A stretch of 64,000 bases of DNA from Pseudanabaena sp. BC1403 (GCF_002914585.1 NZ_PDDM01000006.1:62001-126000); one strand, 5' to 3'. Shown: positions 8,039-18,881, counted from the first letter of the stretch. Notes: generated by a model not told the origin, from the sequence alone. Translations and numbers: made by a program.

Positions 8039-9787
8039 GTGGTAGATGCTGTTGAGAGTCCTTCTATTGTAAATGTTGCAGAGAAGTCGATTGAACGCCG
8101 ACTCACTATCCAAGTTGCCGAAATTGCGGCTGACACGACCACAATCCGATCGCTTGATTGGGATCGCGATCGCTTTGATATCGAGTTTGGTTTGCAAAAT
8201 GGTACTACTTATAACTCTTTTATCATTCGTGGCGAAAAACTTGCGTTAGTCGATACATCCCACGCCAAGTTTCGTGAACTATATCTCAAAACTCTCCAAG
8301 GTCTAATTGATCCTGCACAGATTGATTATTTGGTAATTAGCCATACAGAGCCAGACCACAGTGGCTTAGTAAAGGAAATATTGTCCTTAGCCCCCAATGT
8401 CACTGTGGTGGCGACCAAAGTGGCTTTGCAGTTTCTGGGTGAGCTGATCAATCAGCCGTTTAAGCAACAAGTTGTCAAAAATGGCGATCAAGTTGATCTG
8501 GGCAATGGTCATATTTTGCAATTTGTGAATGCACCAAATCTGCATTGGCCAGACACAATGATGACCTTTGATCTTGGCACATCAATTTTGTATACCTGCG
8601 ATATTTTTGGAATGCATTATTGCAGTGATGCTGTTTACGATGAGGATTTAAAAAGAATTACGCCAGACTATCGCTTTTATTACGAATGCTTGATGGCTCC
8701 CAATGCGCGATCGGTAATTTCGGCGATGAAGCGGATGGATGATTTACCGCAAGCGGAAATCGTCGCAAATGGTCATGGGCCTTTGCTGCGCTATAACATC
8801 AAAGAACTGACCGAAAACTATCGCCAATGGAGCCAAGCACAAACTAAGGGCGAAACTAATGTAGTAGTTTGCTATGTGTCCGACTATGGCTATTGCGATC
8901 GCCTATCGCAGGCAATCGCCCGTGGTATTGCCAAAACTGGTGTGGCTGTGGAAATGGCAGATCTCAAAGCGATCGATTTACAGGAATTGCGTGAACTGGT
9001 CGGTCATGCGGCAGGTTTAGTCGTCTGCACACCGCCAGCAGCCAATAGTCATGTGGAAACGGCGATCGGCGCAATTCTTGCCGCAGCTAGTGAGAAGCAA
9101 GTAATTGGTCTGTATGAACCGCATGGAGATCAAGATTCCTCTATCGATTTGTTAAATAACAGATTTAAAGATTTGGGCGTTGTCACCGCGTTTCCAGCGA
9201 TTCGGGTTCGCGAAAATCCGAACGAGGCAATCTACCAAACCTGTGATGAAGCAGGTACTGACTTGGGGCAAATGCTAACTCGTAAGCAAAACATCAAACA
9301 ACTAAAAGCGATCGATGCCGATCTTGATAAAGCTTTAGGACGTTTAGCAGGTGGTTTGTATATTATCTCAGCCGCCAAAGGTGGTGCTCGCAGTGCGATG
9401 TTAGCTTCTTGGGTGGCTCAAGCCAGTTTCAAACCTCTCGGCTTTACCGTTGCCGTCGCAAAGGATCGGGCGATCGAGTCGTTTATGCAAGTAGGCGATC
9501 GCTTTGTGTTAAACGTTCTCGAAGATGGTAATTATTCCAAACTGATGCAGCATTTTCTAAAACGATTTGCTCCAGGGGCAGATCGCTTTGAAGGTGTCAA
9601 AACCCAATTATCGTCATTTGGCGCACCAATCCTCACTGATGCCCTAGCATTTATGGAATGTGAAGTGATAAGTCGGATGGAATGCAGCGATCACTGGATC
9701 ATCTATGCGATCGCTGAGGAAGGCAGGGTTTCTAAACCTGAGTCTCTCACCGCCGCCCACCACCGTAAAGTTGGTAACCATTACTAA
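8039..9787 (+). CDS. flv3: flavodiiron protein Flv3-type
   Basis: A 582-residue cyanobacterial flavodiiron protein. It has a metallo-beta-lactamase-like diiron domain, a flavodoxin domain (from about 270) and a C-terminal flavin reductase domain (from about 430). The diiron ligands are all canonical: H102, E104, D106, H107 (HTEPDH), H169, D188 and H246. That favours Flv3 or Flv2 over Flv1 or Flv4, and the N-terminal RSLDWDRDRFDIEFGLQNG region matches Flv3 as I remember it. Flv3 with Flv1 reduces O2 to water behind photosystem I. The start is GTG with GGGAG upstream. No flv1 partner is in the window. Confidence 0.85.
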   Translation: MVDAVESPSIVNVAEKSIERRLTIQVAEIAADTTTIRSLDWDRDRFDIEFGLQNGTTYNSFIIRGEKLALVDTSHAKFRELYLKTLQGLIDPAQIDYLVISHTEPDHSGLVKEILSLAPNVTVVATKVALQFLGELINQPFKQQVVKNGDQVDLGNGHILQFVNAPNLHWPDTMMTFDLGTSILYTCDIFGMHYCSDAVYDEDLKRITPDYRFYYECLMAPNARSVISAMKRMDDLPQAEIVANGHGPLLRYNIKELTENYRQWSQAQTKGETNVVVCYVSDYGYCDRLSQAIARGIAKTGVAVEMADLKAIDLQELRELVGHAAGLVVCTPPAANSHVETAIGAILAAASEKQVIGLYEPHGDQDSSIDLLNNRFKDLGVVTAFPAIRVRENPNEAIYQTCDEAGTDLGQMLTRKQNIKQLKAIDADLDKALGRLAGGLYIISAAKGGARSAMLASWVAQASFKPLGFTVAVAKDRAIESFMQVGDRFVLNVLEDGNYSKLMQHFLKRFAPGADRFEGVKTQLSSFGAPILTDALAFMECEVISRMECSDHWIIYAIAEEGRVSKPESLTAAHHRKVGNHY

Positions 9788-9817
9788 AAAAAGAGGGCGC
9801 TTCGCGCCCTCTTTTTT
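9786..9817. terminator. bidirectional terminator flv3/uppS
   Basis: Stem AGAGGGCGC-TTC-GCGCCCTCT flanked by A and T runs. It sits between convergent flv3 and uppS and touches the uppS stop codon. Confidence 0.85.
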
Positions 9818-10559
9818 ATACTTTACCAAATCGGCGATCTCGTTCTTGATAGTCAACCAGCGCTCGGTGAAATTCACTGCGATTGAAGTCTGGCCAAAGC
9901 GTATGGGTAAAATACATCTCCGTGTATGCCATTTGCCAGAGCAGAAAATTACTCAAGCGCATTTCGCCACTAGTGCGAATCAATAGATCAGGGTTATGAT
10001 TTCCTGCCGTATAGAGATGTTGCTCAAAGAGATTTTCATCAATATTTTCAGGATTAACTTCACCAGCCAAAGTTGCTTCCGCAATTTGGCGACATACCTT
10101 CACAATTTCGCGTCGGCTTCCATAGTTGATCGCTACCGTAAAGTGAATCGCCTGATTATTTGCCGTCGCAGTTTGCGATCGCTCAATCTCATTTCGCAAA
10201 GATTTTGACAAAGAATCTAGATCACCTACAAAGGAAATGCGTACTCCTTCTCGACACATTTCCTCCAATTCACGGCGCAACATCCGCTCAAATAAAACCA
10301 TCAAGAAATCAACTTCTTGCGCGGGGCGGCTCCAATTTTCCGTAGAAAAAGCATAGACCGTTAATGCCGCAATTCCCCAATCTTTACAGCAGCGCAATAA
10401 ATCCTTCAGAGCATCTACACCCTGTCGATGTCCCGCAATTCTTGGCATACCCTTTTGCTTTGCCCAACGTCCGTTACCGTCCATAATTACGGCTACATGT
10501 TTGGGCAAGCGTTGGTGATCGAGGTCTAGTGGCAAAGTTTGTAATAGCTTAGCAGTCAT
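9816..10559 (-). CDS. uppS: isoprenyl transferase (undecaprenyl diphosphate synthase)
   Basis: A cis-prenyltransferase making the C55 lipid carrier for peptidoglycan and glycans. The catalytic [14 protein letters not shown] is near the N-terminus (D27), and the [15 protein letters not shown] substrate-binding motif is near the C-terminus. I place the start at the ATG whose bases overlap the cdaA stop (ATGA), which implies translational coupling; the frame stays open upstream to 10619. It is the last gene of the lysA-cdaA-uppS operon. Confidence 0.93.
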   Translation of the reverse strand: MTAKLLQTLPLDLDHQRLPKHVAVIMDGNGRWAKQKGMPRIAGHRQGVDALKDLLRCCKDWGIAALTVYAFSTENWSRPAQEVDFLMVLFERMLRRELEEMCREGVRISFVGDLDSLSKSLRNEIERSQTATANNQAIHFTVAINYGSRREIVKVCRQIAEATLAGEVNPENIDENLFEQHLYTAGNHNPDLLIRTSGEMRLSNFLLWQMAYTEMYFTHTLWPDFNRSEFHRALVDYQERDRRFGKV

Positions 10560-11443
10560 TTCTTTTCTGACGATTTTCGACTTACCATATTTTTGAGAAT
10601 TGAGTTTGACCAGAGCCAATTAAAGCGTGGTACTGTTCTTCCTAAAGAAGTTGGACGATAATTACCAAGTTTAGTTTCTAATATTTCTCGCAGACGACTA
10701 CTGGAAATCGGACGATCTAAGATGCCATTTTCCGCGATCGCGATCGAGCCTGTTTCTTCGGAAACGACAATACAAAAGCAATTTCTAACGCGATCAGTAA
10801 TTCCCATTGCAGCACGGTGTCTAGTTCCAATTTCCCGCGAGGCGGCTCGTTCAGAAATTGGCAAAATCACACCAGCCGCCAGAATCCGATCTTCTCGAAT
10901 TAGGATAGCTCCATCATGTAAAAGCGTCGAAGTTTGAAATATTGTATGCAATAGCTCTTTCGATAATAAGGCGTTAAGTCTCACCCCTGGTACTGAAAAA
11001 TCGCGATCGTCAATGGGTTCACCCGTCTCAATAATCATCAATGCCCCTGTACGGTTTTGTGATAGTTCAATCACAGCATCATTAATCTCTTCAATTACTG
11101 AGTCAACCTCAACAGGTGATCTCCGATTTGTTGGCGGTTGAATTAACGAAAGTAGATCTCCACGTCCCAGCCGTTCTAGAAATCGCCGCAGCTCTGGCTG
11201 CAAAATCACTGCCATCGCCACGGCTGCACCAATCAATAATTTATCTAGGACAAAATTGAGCAATCGCATACCAAGGCGATCGCTCAATACGCTAGCAATT
11301 AGCAAAAAGATGATCCCCCTCACCATCAATAACGTGCGGCGATCATTGCTGAGAGACAGCATGAGGTAGATCAATCCTAATACCGCAAGGATATCGATCG
11401 CCCTCATAATGAATGCAATTGAGTTGATATTAAACCACTGCAT
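10556..11443 (-). CDS. cdaA: diadenylate cyclase CdaA
   Basis: Makes the second messenger c-di-AMP at the membrane. Residues 13-30, 38-55 and 64-83 form three N-terminal helices. The DAC domain follows, with the diagnostic DGA (177-179) and GTRHRAA (206-212). Length 295 is typical. It lies between lysA (32-bp gap) and uppS (4-nt overlap); I remember this arrangement as common in cyanobacteria. c-di-AMP usually controls osmotic and potassium balance. Confidence 0.93.
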   Translation of the reverse strand: MQWFNINSIAFIMRAIDILAVLGLIYLMLSLSNDRRTLLMVRGIIFLLIASVLSDRLGMRLLNFVLDKLLIGAAVAMAVILQPELRRFLERLGRGDLLSLIQPPTNRRSPVEVDSVIEEINDAVIELSQNRTGALMIIETGEPIDDRDFSVPGVRLNALLSKELLHTIFQTSTLLHDGAILIREDRILAAGVILPISERAASREIGTRHRAAMGITDRVRNCFCIVVSEETGSIAIAENGILDRPISSSRLREILETKLGNYRPTSLGRTVPRFNWLWSNSILKNMVSRKSSEKK

Positions 11444-11475
11444 TCATCGTCCTCTCATTCACAACTGAAATACAA

Positions 11476-12894
11476 CTACTTCCGTAATCTCTCTGGCAGA
11501 CAATCTTGACGTAATAGATCCTCACGAGTTTCTCGTTTGATAATTAAACTGGATTCCCCAGTCCCCACAACGACCGCCGCAGGTTTTGGCAACCGATTGT
11601 AATTCGATGCCATGCTGTAATTGTATGCTCCCGTTCCGAATACAACGAGAATATCGCCAGATTTAGTCTCAGGCAGTTGAATATCTTTAATTAAAATATC
11701 ACCTGATTCGCAATGCTTACCTGCGATCGTCACAGTTTGAGACAAGGATGCACTCATGTGATTTGCCACCACAGCGCGATATTTCGATTGATAGGTAATT
11801 GGACGCGGATTGTCAGACATGCCACCGTCAACGGTGATGTAGGTGCGAATATCAGGAACAGTTTTGCTGCCACCAATGGTATAGGCTGTCACACAGGTGG
11901 AACCGACTAGCGATCGCCCTGGTTCACAAAGCAGCTTGGGTAATGGTAAACCTGATGCAATAAATGCATCAGTTACACCAGCACTTACTGTTTGTACCCA
12001 ATCTTCAATGCTAGGTGGATCGTCTGATTCCACGTAGCGAATCCCCAGACCACCGCCAATATTTAGCTCTGAAAACTTCAAACCATATTTTTCAATCGCA
12101 AGTTTAAACCATTGCACCATCACACCGCCAATATCTTGGTGTGGTTGTAGTTCAAAAATTTGTGAACCAATATGAGCATGGATACCAATGCAGTTAAGGC
12201 TAGACGCACTAACAAAAGCAAATACTGCTTCGATTTCATTGGGGTCAAAACCAAATTTACTATCAATATGTCCAGTCTGAATATATTCATGGGTATGACA
12301 TTCAATCCCTGGGGTCAGGCGCAACATGATGCGTGGTGCAATAAAACTCACTGCAAGGGATTGCTCTTTGGCAAGGAGATCCAAAGTTTGTAGCTCATGC
12401 CAGTTATCAACTACGATCGTGCAACCAGACTCTAGGGCATAGCTCAGTTCATCGGCAGATTTATTATTGCCATGAAAATAAATCAAACTTGGCGAAACAC
12501 CTGCCCGAAGAGCCGTCAAGATTTCACCTGCCGATACGACATCGATCCCCAGCCCTTCAGAGCCAACGATCGCACAAACAGCCAGACAGCTCCAAGCTTT
12601 GGAAGCATATAAAACCTGTGACTGTCCTTGATAATGCTTAGCAAAGGCATCCCGATATTGCTGACAAGCAGTTCTGAGGCTGACTTCATCCAAAATATAT
12701 AGTGGTGAACCATATTGCCGCACTAAATCCACCACATCACAACCACCAATTTCGAGATGATCGCTAGAATTAACTACAGCAGTTAATGGTAGAAGTTGTT
12801 GATTTGGCGACAAGCTATTTAGATTCGAAGCATTACTTTTTAGGGGATTCGCCACAACAGTCTCTTGTTTTAGACTGGTTAAAACACTAGTCAT
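11476..12894 (-). CDS. lysA: diaminopimelate decarboxylase
   Basis: The last step of lysine synthesis, a PLP enzyme with an alanine-racemase-like TIM barrel. The PLP lysine is K99 in VLYASKAW. Further motifs are GIHAHIGSQ, the phosphate-binding ELNIGGGLGI, and CEPGRSLVG. Residues 1-45 are a non-conserved extension. First gene of the lysA-cdaA-uppS operon. Confidence 0.95.
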   Translation of the reverse strand: MTSVLTSLKQETVVANPLKSNASNLNSLSPNQQLLPLTAVVNSSDHLEIGGCDVVDLVRQYGSPLYILDEVSLRTACQQYRDAFAKHYQGQSQVLYASKAWSCLAVCAIVGSEGLGIDVVSAGEILTALRAGVSPSLIYFHGNNKSADELSYALESGCTIVVDNWHELQTLDLLAKEQSLAVSFIAPRIMLRLTPGIECHTHEYIQTGHIDSKFGFDPNEIEAVFAFVSASSLNCIGIHAHIGSQIFELQPHQDIGGVMVQWFKLAIEKYGLKFSELNIGGGLGIRYVESDDPPSIEDWVQTVSAGVTDAFIASGLPLPKLLCEPGRSLVGSTCVTAYTIGGSKTVPDIRTYITVDGGMSDNPRPITYQSKYRAVVANHMSASLSQTVTIAGKHCESGDILIKDIQLPETKSGDILVVFGTGAYNYSMASNYNRLPKPAAVVVGTGESSLIIKRETREDLLRQDCLPERLRK

Positions 12895-12973
12895 GAAGCA
12901 CCAATAATTTTTTGTAAAACTTTTCTAATATCTATTATAAAAAATAGCGGCAATTTTATTTGTCGCTATTTTT

Positions 12974-13018
12974 ATTAAAGACAAAGATAGTTGCAAAGAA
13001 ACTATCTTTGCCTTTAAT
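12974..13018 (-). terminator. terminator after the CCB-like gene
   Basis: Hairpin GACAAAGATAGTT / AACTATCTTTG with loop, overlapping the last codons of the minus-strand gene ending at 13014. A run of T follows on the minus strand. Confidence 0.65.
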
Positions 13019-13535
13019 AATCTATTTTTTCTAGGTTTAGAGATCTTTGCAATTCTTCGATTTCATCTTTGTGAGCGCGAACCTTAAGTCTTGTTTCAGG
13101 TAAAAGTTGCAGGCTAACTTTGCGCTCGCGCGGTGTACCCCGCCAATAAAACACACCAGCGATCGGTGACAAGAGCGTCAACCACAACCAAAGATTTTCT
13201 AGCTCAGGGATTAAAATACCTAAAACTACCCCCAAACAAATTAAACCAACTGCCGCTAGTATTGTCAGAAATATTGCCAAAAAAAGACTTGGTTTGACTT
13301 GACCTGAGAGATTGGCAACATCCCGTTCTGGATCAATCTCAACTACTTTGTAAGCTCTTTGTTGAAAATGATCGCGAACTTGCTTCAATAGGTGATCGTC
13401 CGTAAGGTTTTCTACAGCAAACAATGCATCAGTTGTGCGATCGCGGATTGAACCACGCAAAAAAGAAATTAACCCATAAAACAACAGGATTGTTAAGAAC
13501 AGGGTGGAATATATTGTCGGAATAGTTGCAGGCAT
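13014..13535 (-). CDS. cofactor assembly of complex C subunit B (CCB2/CCB4-like)
   Basis: A 173-residue membrane protein. It has one N-terminal TM (about 8-24), a soluble stretch with RDRTTDALF and DHFQQRAYKVVEIDPERDVANLSG, a TM pair (about 82-126), and a charged C-terminus. This architecture fits the cyanobacterial CCB2/CCB4 family that attaches haem ci to cytochrome b6 in the b6f complex. Assignment is from overall pattern and moderately sure. Confidence 0.7.
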   Translation of the reverse strand: MPATIPTIYSTLFLTILLFYGLISFLRGSIRDRTTDALFAVENLTDDHLLKQVRDHFQQRAYKVVEIDPERDVANLSGQVKPSLFLAIFLTILAAVGLICLGVVLGILIPELENLWLWLTLLSPIAGVFYWRGTPRERKVSLQLLPETRLKVRAHKDEIEELQRSLNLEKIDY

Positions 13536-13585
13536 TCGATCTGAGATGTTATTGGCTTTAGATACAGTCTAATAATCACTTATTA

Positions 13586-13696
13586 TAGGTAGACATAATT
13601 AAATATAAAACTCTAAAACCTGTTTCACCCGCTGCGCGGGCGAAACAGATTTGGGTTTTGTTTTTTAATTATGCCAATTATGCCAATGTACTTACT
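13586..13696. repeat. family D element, copy 1
   Basis: Outer marks TAGGTAGACATAATTAAA and TTTTTTAATTATGCC...TGTACTTA surround the hairpin CCTGTTTCACCCGC-TGC-GCGGGCGAAACAG. The same outer marks enclose unrelated stems at 45819-45900 and 48648-48716. It lies between the divergent CCB-like gene and the BY-kinase gene. Confidence 0.7.
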
Positions 13697-13788
13697 CAAA
13701 TTTTTTAATTTGATATATTATCTTGATTTTGATATAAACATTAACGATTAAGGGCGTAAAGATTAAAGCTACTTAGGTAAAAACAACG

Positions 13789-16008
13789 ATGACTGAATAT
13801 CCTAAAGCTACCTATGTAGGCAAGTATGTCGATGACTCATTTAAACTTGCCAAATTCCTCAGAGTACTCCGCAAGCGCTGGATCGTCATCGTAGCTGTCT
13901 CGGTCACCGTATTTGCTGGAAACACTTACTACACATTTACCAGAACTCCGCAATATCGCTCAAGTGCTTCACTCTTAGTCAACTCAACGATCGCTGTATC
14001 AGATATCCAACTCCCAGGCTTGCCCACTAGCTCTACGGTTAATCTTGGTACAGAAATCGCTATTCTGAAAAGTCGGCCTTTGATTGAAATAGCCGTCTCC
14101 AAGATGCAGCAATCCCCTTCATCTGCTTACAAAGATCTAGATGCATTGACAATCATGAGCGGATTAGACATCCGTCCTGAAAAAGACACGATGGTTTTGC
14201 GTCTTACTTATACAGATAGTAATCCCAAACGAGCGCAGGGAGTTTTAAACGCATTAGCTCAAACCTATGTCGAATATAGCTTAAAAGATCGCCGTACTAA
14301 ATCCAGTACTGCGATTAAATTTATTCAAGACAAACTTCCCCAAGTCAAGCAACAACTGGATAAGTCAGCTCTAGCAGTTACCCAATTTCGTAAGACCTAT
14401 AACATCGTCGATCCTGACACTTATGCCGCCTCTGTCTATAAAATGCGTGAGGCTCTAGAAAATCAAGCTCAAGACTTACAAATCAAAATTGCCCAAGTCC
14501 AACAGCAATATGAAGTTCTTAGTCGTCAAGTTGGTAAATCTCCAGAAGCTGCGATCGGCGGTGCGATTTTGCAACAAGATGCTCCTTACCAATCCTTGGT
14601 TAAGCAATTCCAAGAAGTTGAAACTAACTACTTTTTAGAGCGAACTCGATTTCGAGGTGATCACCCTAGTGTTATTGCCCTTAAAGATCGTCGTGATGAA
14701 CTCTATCGGCTACTGGAGACTCGCGCTCAGTCAGTAGTAGGCGTTAGAGGCAATACAGCAAATATTACCAATGAACCTAATAGCGCGATTCAACAAAACC
14801 TGGCCTCTCAGTTATTTGATGCTCAAACTACCCTTGCTGTGAGTCAAGCTCAACTAGAAAGCATCCGCAATGCCCAGACAGAAGTATCTACGGCTTTTTC
14901 TAAGATTCCCCAGATTCAACAAAAGTATGTGGAAATTCAAAGACAACTTGCCCTTGATAGCTCTACCTATAATAAGCTCAGCGAAAAACTAGAAGAATTA
15001 AGGATTTCTGAAGCTCAAGAGATTTCATCGTGGAAGGTTTTGGAGCCACCACTTATTCCCATCAGACCATCTTCTCCAGATATCGAGAGAAGTTTGATTA
15101 CTGGAGCAATTTCTGGCTTAGTACTAGGTGTCCTATTTGCCCTGTTACTCAACCGCTTAGATCAGCGGATTCGTGAGGTCGGAGAAGTTAGAGAAATAAT
15201 TGATATTCCTTTACTTGCCTCAATTCCGATAACAGAAACAGCCTCTTTGTCGGCAATCAACAGTCAAGGTCTATTGCCCACTAGCAGCTACTATGCTTTT
15301 AAAGAGGCGCTAGGTTCTCTCGCATTAAATTTGCGCTACTTGGGTACAGACAACATGATGAAAGTAATTGCTTTCACCTCATCTGTACCTTCTGAAGGCA
15401 AGAGTACATTGACTTATAATCTTGCCATCATTCTATCGGCTCTAGGATACAGAACTCTTTTAGTTGATGCAGATATGCGAAAGCCAACCGTTCATAAGTT
15501 GGCTGGGCTGAGCAATAAAGTTGGTTTGTCTACGGCTTTAGCAACCCCTAGTCCTTGGCAAGATCTGATTCAGGCAGGAGATGATGATGATCGTTTGCAC
15601 ATTTTAACTTCAGGCTCTCTTCCTCCCAACCCAATGCTATTGCTTGAGTCAAATAAAATGGCAGCCCTACTACAAGAATGGCGACAAGAGTACGATTATG
15701 TATTAGTTGACACTCCACCTGTAATTGGCATAACTGACGCTCAGTGTTTGACCTCTAAGGTTGACACCTTCATTTTGGTGGCTGCGATTAATCGCTCTAC
15801 AAGAAGTGGAATTTCCCGAGCTTTAGAGATTTTATCAACAGCTAGGGCTAATGTTTCTGGATTGTTGATTAATATGATTGGCTCCTCTGACAGCGAATAT
15901 CACTATGGATACTATGATCGTTATTATCTAAATCCTTCAGAAACTGTCGAAGAAGAACCTGATTCGGAAGAGGATTCAGAAGTTGAAGCAATAGAAAGTC
16001 CCTCATAA
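13789..16008 (+). CDS. polysaccharide co-polymerase with BY-kinase domain (Wzc-like)
   Basis: A 739-residue fusion for exopolysaccharide chain-length control. Order: cytoplasmic start, TM1 (about 32-50), Wzz/GNVR periplasmic coiled-coil region, TM2 (about 440-458), then a tyrosine kinase. The kinase has Walker A SSVPSEGKST (about 530), Walker A' LLVDADMRKP (about 560) and Walker B VLVDTPPV (about 637). A tyrosine cluster (YHYGYYDRYY, about 704-713) near the C-terminus is the expected autophosphorylation site, followed by an acidic tail. No other wz genes are adjacent. Confidence 0.92.
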   Translation: MTEYPKATYVGKYVDDSFKLAKFLRVLRKRWIVIVAVSVTVFAGNTYYTFTRTPQYRSSASLLVNSTIAVSDIQLPGLPTSSTVNLGTEIAILKSRPLIEIAVSKMQQSPSSAYKDLDALTIMSGLDIRPEKDTMVLRLTYTDSNPKRAQGVLNALAQTYVEYSLKDRRTKSSTAIKFIQDKLPQVKQQLDKSALAVTQFRKTYNIVDPDTYAASVYKMREALENQAQDLQIKIAQVQQQYEVLSRQVGKSPEAAIGGAILQQDAPYQSLVKQFQEVETNYFLERTRFRGDHPSVIALKDRRDELYRLLETRAQSVVGVRGNTANITNEPNSAIQQNLASQLFDAQTTLAVSQAQLESIRNAQTEVSTAFSKIPQIQQKYVEIQRQLALDSSTYNKLSEKLEELRISEAQEISSWKVLEPPLIPIRPSSPDIERSLITGAISGLVLGVLFALLLNRLDQRIREVGEVREIIDIPLLASIPITETASLSAINSQGLLPTSSYYAFKEALGSLALNLRYLGTDNMMKVIAFTSSVPSEGKSTLTYNLAIILSALGYRTLLVDADMRKPTVHKLAGLSNKVGLSTALATPSPWQDLIQAGDDDDRLHILTSGSLPPNPMLLLESNKMAALLQEWRQEYDYVLVDTPPVIGITDAQCLTSKVDTFILVAAINRSTRSGISRALEILSTARANVSGLLINMIGSSDSEYHYGYYDRYYLNPSETVEEEPDSEEDSEVEAIESPS

Positions 16009-16012
16009 AGGC

Positions 16013-16126
16013 ATAGCAATCTAAGAGATAGCTAGGACAAATCAAAACCCCAATTAATCAAGGCGGAGCTTTGCTCCACCTTGATTAATTGGGGTTTTAT
16101 GTCCTAAGAAAAGCTTACATTGCTAT
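16013..16126. repeat. family A element, copy 2
   Basis: Ends ATAGCAATCTAAGAG and TACATTGCTATA. Flanks TAGGACAAATCAAAACCCC and GGGGTTTTATGTCCTAAG. Core stem AATTAATCAAGGCGGAGC-TTT-GCTCCACCTTGATTAATT with one G-T mismatch. It follows the BY-kinase stop codon. Confidence 0.85.
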
Positions 16127-16171
16127 AGAACCTACACCTACTACCTTCCCATCGAAAAAATAGGTGTTGTA

Positions 16172-16304
16172 TAGCAAAACTTACATTGCTATTGTTACAG
16201 TCACTTGTCTTAGGACAAATCAAAACCCAAGAATTGATTGGCGGTGTTTCTCGCCGCCAATCAATTCTTGGGTTTTATGTGCTAGTACACATAGCGACAG
16301 TTAT
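16172..16304. repeat. family A element, copy 3
   Basis: Flanks TAGGACAAATCAAAACCC and GGGTTTTATGTGCTAG as in copy 2, but the core is AAGAATTGATTGGCGGTG with its complement around TTTCT. It is about 45 bp from copy 2. Confidence 0.8.
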
Positions 16305-17177
16305 ATAAAGAGAAAAATAAGTGGTGCGCAGCAAACAAAACATCGATTGTGACGCAAATCAGTTAACGACAGATTTACGACACAATCGATGTTTATAGGA
16401 GGACTTAATCAGACTAAGGACATGATTTACAGCATTTTTCGCTTAACACCGAACCAACAGTTTTTTGAATGTATTGCTTTGTAAAACTTTTAAAAACTTT
16501 ATTATGGTTTATTTAATCAGAAATTGATGTATATATTATTTCTCATAATAATCAGCCTCAGAAAAGCCAGATAAAACTGTTATGGTGCTAATATATTCTA
16601 AGCCTGAGATTCATATCTGGTTAATACCATTACCCTAAGTTTTAATCAGATTCTAGAGAATTAAATACCCTTACTGAGTTGGATTTTTAATTCTCTAATT
16701 TACCTCTCTAAGTGGCGTTAAAGTTTTGTGAATTAGGATAACTCAGTCTTTCTAAATCTAAACGTATTGCATTTGTCATTTTTTTCAAAAAGTCTTACTC
16801 AATATAGCAATCTAGTATGTATAGCGTTTTTGTAAATGAGTACCCAATCATTTACAAAATAAAAAAATCACATTAAGGGGCGGGAGTTTGTACTTTGCCA
16901 TAGGCAAAATGCAAACAGCTATAGGAAGTGTAATTTAGTGTGAGCTTCCTACAAATATTACAATCTATTAATAATTGGCAACTCTAATTATGAAAATCAG
17001 CTTTGGCAAAAGCTAAACTTTGGTTGGCTTTTACCAAAACCGATTTAGTTTTTGCTGTGCCGAAGGCACAGCAAAAACTAAATCGTATCCACAAGGTGAA
17101 TTACCAATGAATAATTTTAAATTGCCATATATCAAATAAAAGTGTTAGATTTTGAAAACAGCAGTCAGCCTTAAGTT
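16305..17177. other. repeat-rich non-coding gap
   Basis: No gene is seen in this 873-bp stretch. It holds a separated inverted repeat AACATCGATTGTG / CACAATCGATGTT (about 16339-16392), a decayed family E piece at about 16664-16735 (CCCTTACTGAGTTGGATTTTTAATTCTC...GTGAATTAGGAT), and a decayed family B copy at about 16978-17103. The last still folds as CGATTTAGTTTTTGCTGTGCC-GAA with its complement. The AT-rich region before 17178 may hold the kinase promoter. Confidence 0.6.
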
Positions 17178-18881
17178 ATGCAAAAAAATACAAATTTCGT
17201 TTTAGTAGTTGATGACGAGATTGAGATTCAAAGACTCTTTAAGCAACGTTTTAGAAAAAGAATTTTATCTAAAGAACTAGATTTTGTATTTGCTTCAAAT
17301 GGAATAGAAGCTTTAGAAATCCTGAAAGAAACAAAACATATCTCGATGATTCTTACTGATATTAGGATGCCTAAGATGGATGGGCTATCCTTAATTTCAA
17401 AATTAATAGAAATTGATCAAAATATAAAAGCAGTAGTGGTTTCAGCCTATGGAGATATGCAAAATATTCGGATGGCGATGAATTGCGGAGCTTTTGATTT
17501 TGTTACCAAACCCATTGATTTTGAAGATTTAGAAATAACAATTGATAGAACATTTGCTTTTGTTTCTCATTTGCGGGAGCAACAAAAACAACTTGAGGAA
17601 ACTCTTGCGCAGGTGAGGGTGCTAGAAATGAAGGAAATAGCTTTAGCTCATGATAAAGATTTGGCAGAAGCAGCAAATCGCGCGAAGAGTGCTTTTTTAG
17701 CCAATATGAGCCATGAAATTCGTACCCCGATGAATGGAGTAATTGGAATGACGGATTTATTGTCAACCACCAATTTGACAGAAGAACAGAGAGATTATGT
17801 AAAAATCATTCGTGATAGTGGTGATTCTCTTTTAACTATTATTAATGACATTCTTGATTTCTCTAAAATTGAATCAGGAATGCTCAAGATAGAAAGCCGA
17901 TCGCTGGTTCTAGAAGATATCATCAGGTCTGTCTATGAACTTTTGAGTAAACAAGCAAATGATAAAAGTCTTAATATTCAATATTCGATACATCCTGATA
18001 TCCCTCAGAATTTATTCGGTGATGCGGCAAGAATACGACAAGTTTTAATCAATCTTTTAGGTAATGCGATTAAATTTACTCTGCAAGGCAATGTTGCGAT
18101 CGCGATCGAGCCTCGGCCGATCGAAAATTGCAATGAATTATGCGAATTAGTCTTTGCAGTTGAAGATACGGGTATTGGTATTGAAGTTAATCAGTTAAAT
18201 TTATTGTTTCAACCATTCACACAAGCTGATTCTTCCATCAGTCGTCAGTATGGAGGAACAGGATTAGGGCTTGCCATTAGTAAGCGTTTAGTTGAGTTAA
18301 TGGGAGGGACTATTTGGGTCGAGAGTTTGGGGCGAATTGGGGGGAATCCTCCTGATAGTTGGACATTGGATTCTGAAGCTATCCATCAACAAGGATCAGT
18401 ATTCTACTTTACTCTTATGCTGAGAACAGCACCTACAGAATCCGATCATTCTTCAATATCTAGCACCACTCAACCAATTTTATCTCCTGTAGCTCAAGCA
18501 ACTACTCCATCAAGCAGTTTACAAGTTCTTATCGCTGAAGATAATCTCGTTAATCAGAGGGTGCTACAACTATTCTTGGAAACACTAGGTTATATCCCAA
18601 CGATCGCAAACAATGGGTTAGAAGCTTTAGAGGCAATGAAAACTCAAACGTATGATGTAATTTTTATGGACATGCAAATGCCGAAAATGGATGGAATTAC
18701 GGCTACTAAACAGATTCGTCAAGATTGCGGCCAACAGCCTTGGATTGTGGCTTTAACTGCTAATGCTTTGCCAGAAGATCGCCAATTATGCATAGATGCA
18801 GGTATGAATGACTTTATTACTAAGCCAATTCAGATTGAGAATATTGTGAATATTTTTAATAGATATAACAATCCTAAATAG
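17178..18881 (+). CDS. hybrid histidine kinase with REC at both ends
   Basis: A 567-residue soluble two-component protein with no TM segment. Order: N-terminal receiver (phospho-acceptor D61 in LTDIRMPK), a short coiled coil (about 130-165), HisKA with H179 in the H-box [10 protein letters not shown], HATPase with [16 protein letters not shown] and GGTGLGLAI, then a C-terminal receiver with D498 in [10 protein letters not shown]. Input probably comes through the first receiver from another kinase. Its gaps on both sides are non-coding and repeat-rich, so the partner is not evident. Confidence 0.92.
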   Translation: MQKNTNFVLVVDDEIEIQRLFKQRFRKRILSKELDFVFASNGIEALEILKETKHISMILTDIRMPKMDGLSLISKLIEIDQNIKAVVVSAYGDMQNIRMAMNCGAFDFVTKPIDFEDLEITIDRTFAFVSHLREQQKQLEETLAQVRVLEMKEIALAHDKDLAEAANRAKSAFLANMSHEIRTPMNGVIGMTDLLSTTNLTEEQRDYVKIIRDSGDSLLTIINDILDFSKIESGMLKIESRSLVLEDIIRSVYELLSKQANDKSLNIQYSIHPDIPQNLFGDAARIRQVLINLLGNAIKFTLQGNVAIAIEPRPIENCNELCELVFAVEDTGIGIEVNQLNLLFQPFTQADSSISRQYGGTGLGLAISKRLVELMGGTIWVESLGRIGGNPPDSWTLDSEAIHQQGSVFYFTLMLRTAPTESDHSSISSTTQPILSPVAQATTPSSSLQVLIAEDNLVNQRVLQLFLETLGYIPTIANNGLEALEAMKTQTYDVIFMDMQMPKMDGITATKQIRQDCGQQPWIVALTANALPEDRQLCIDAGMNDFITKPIQIENIVNIFNRYNNPK

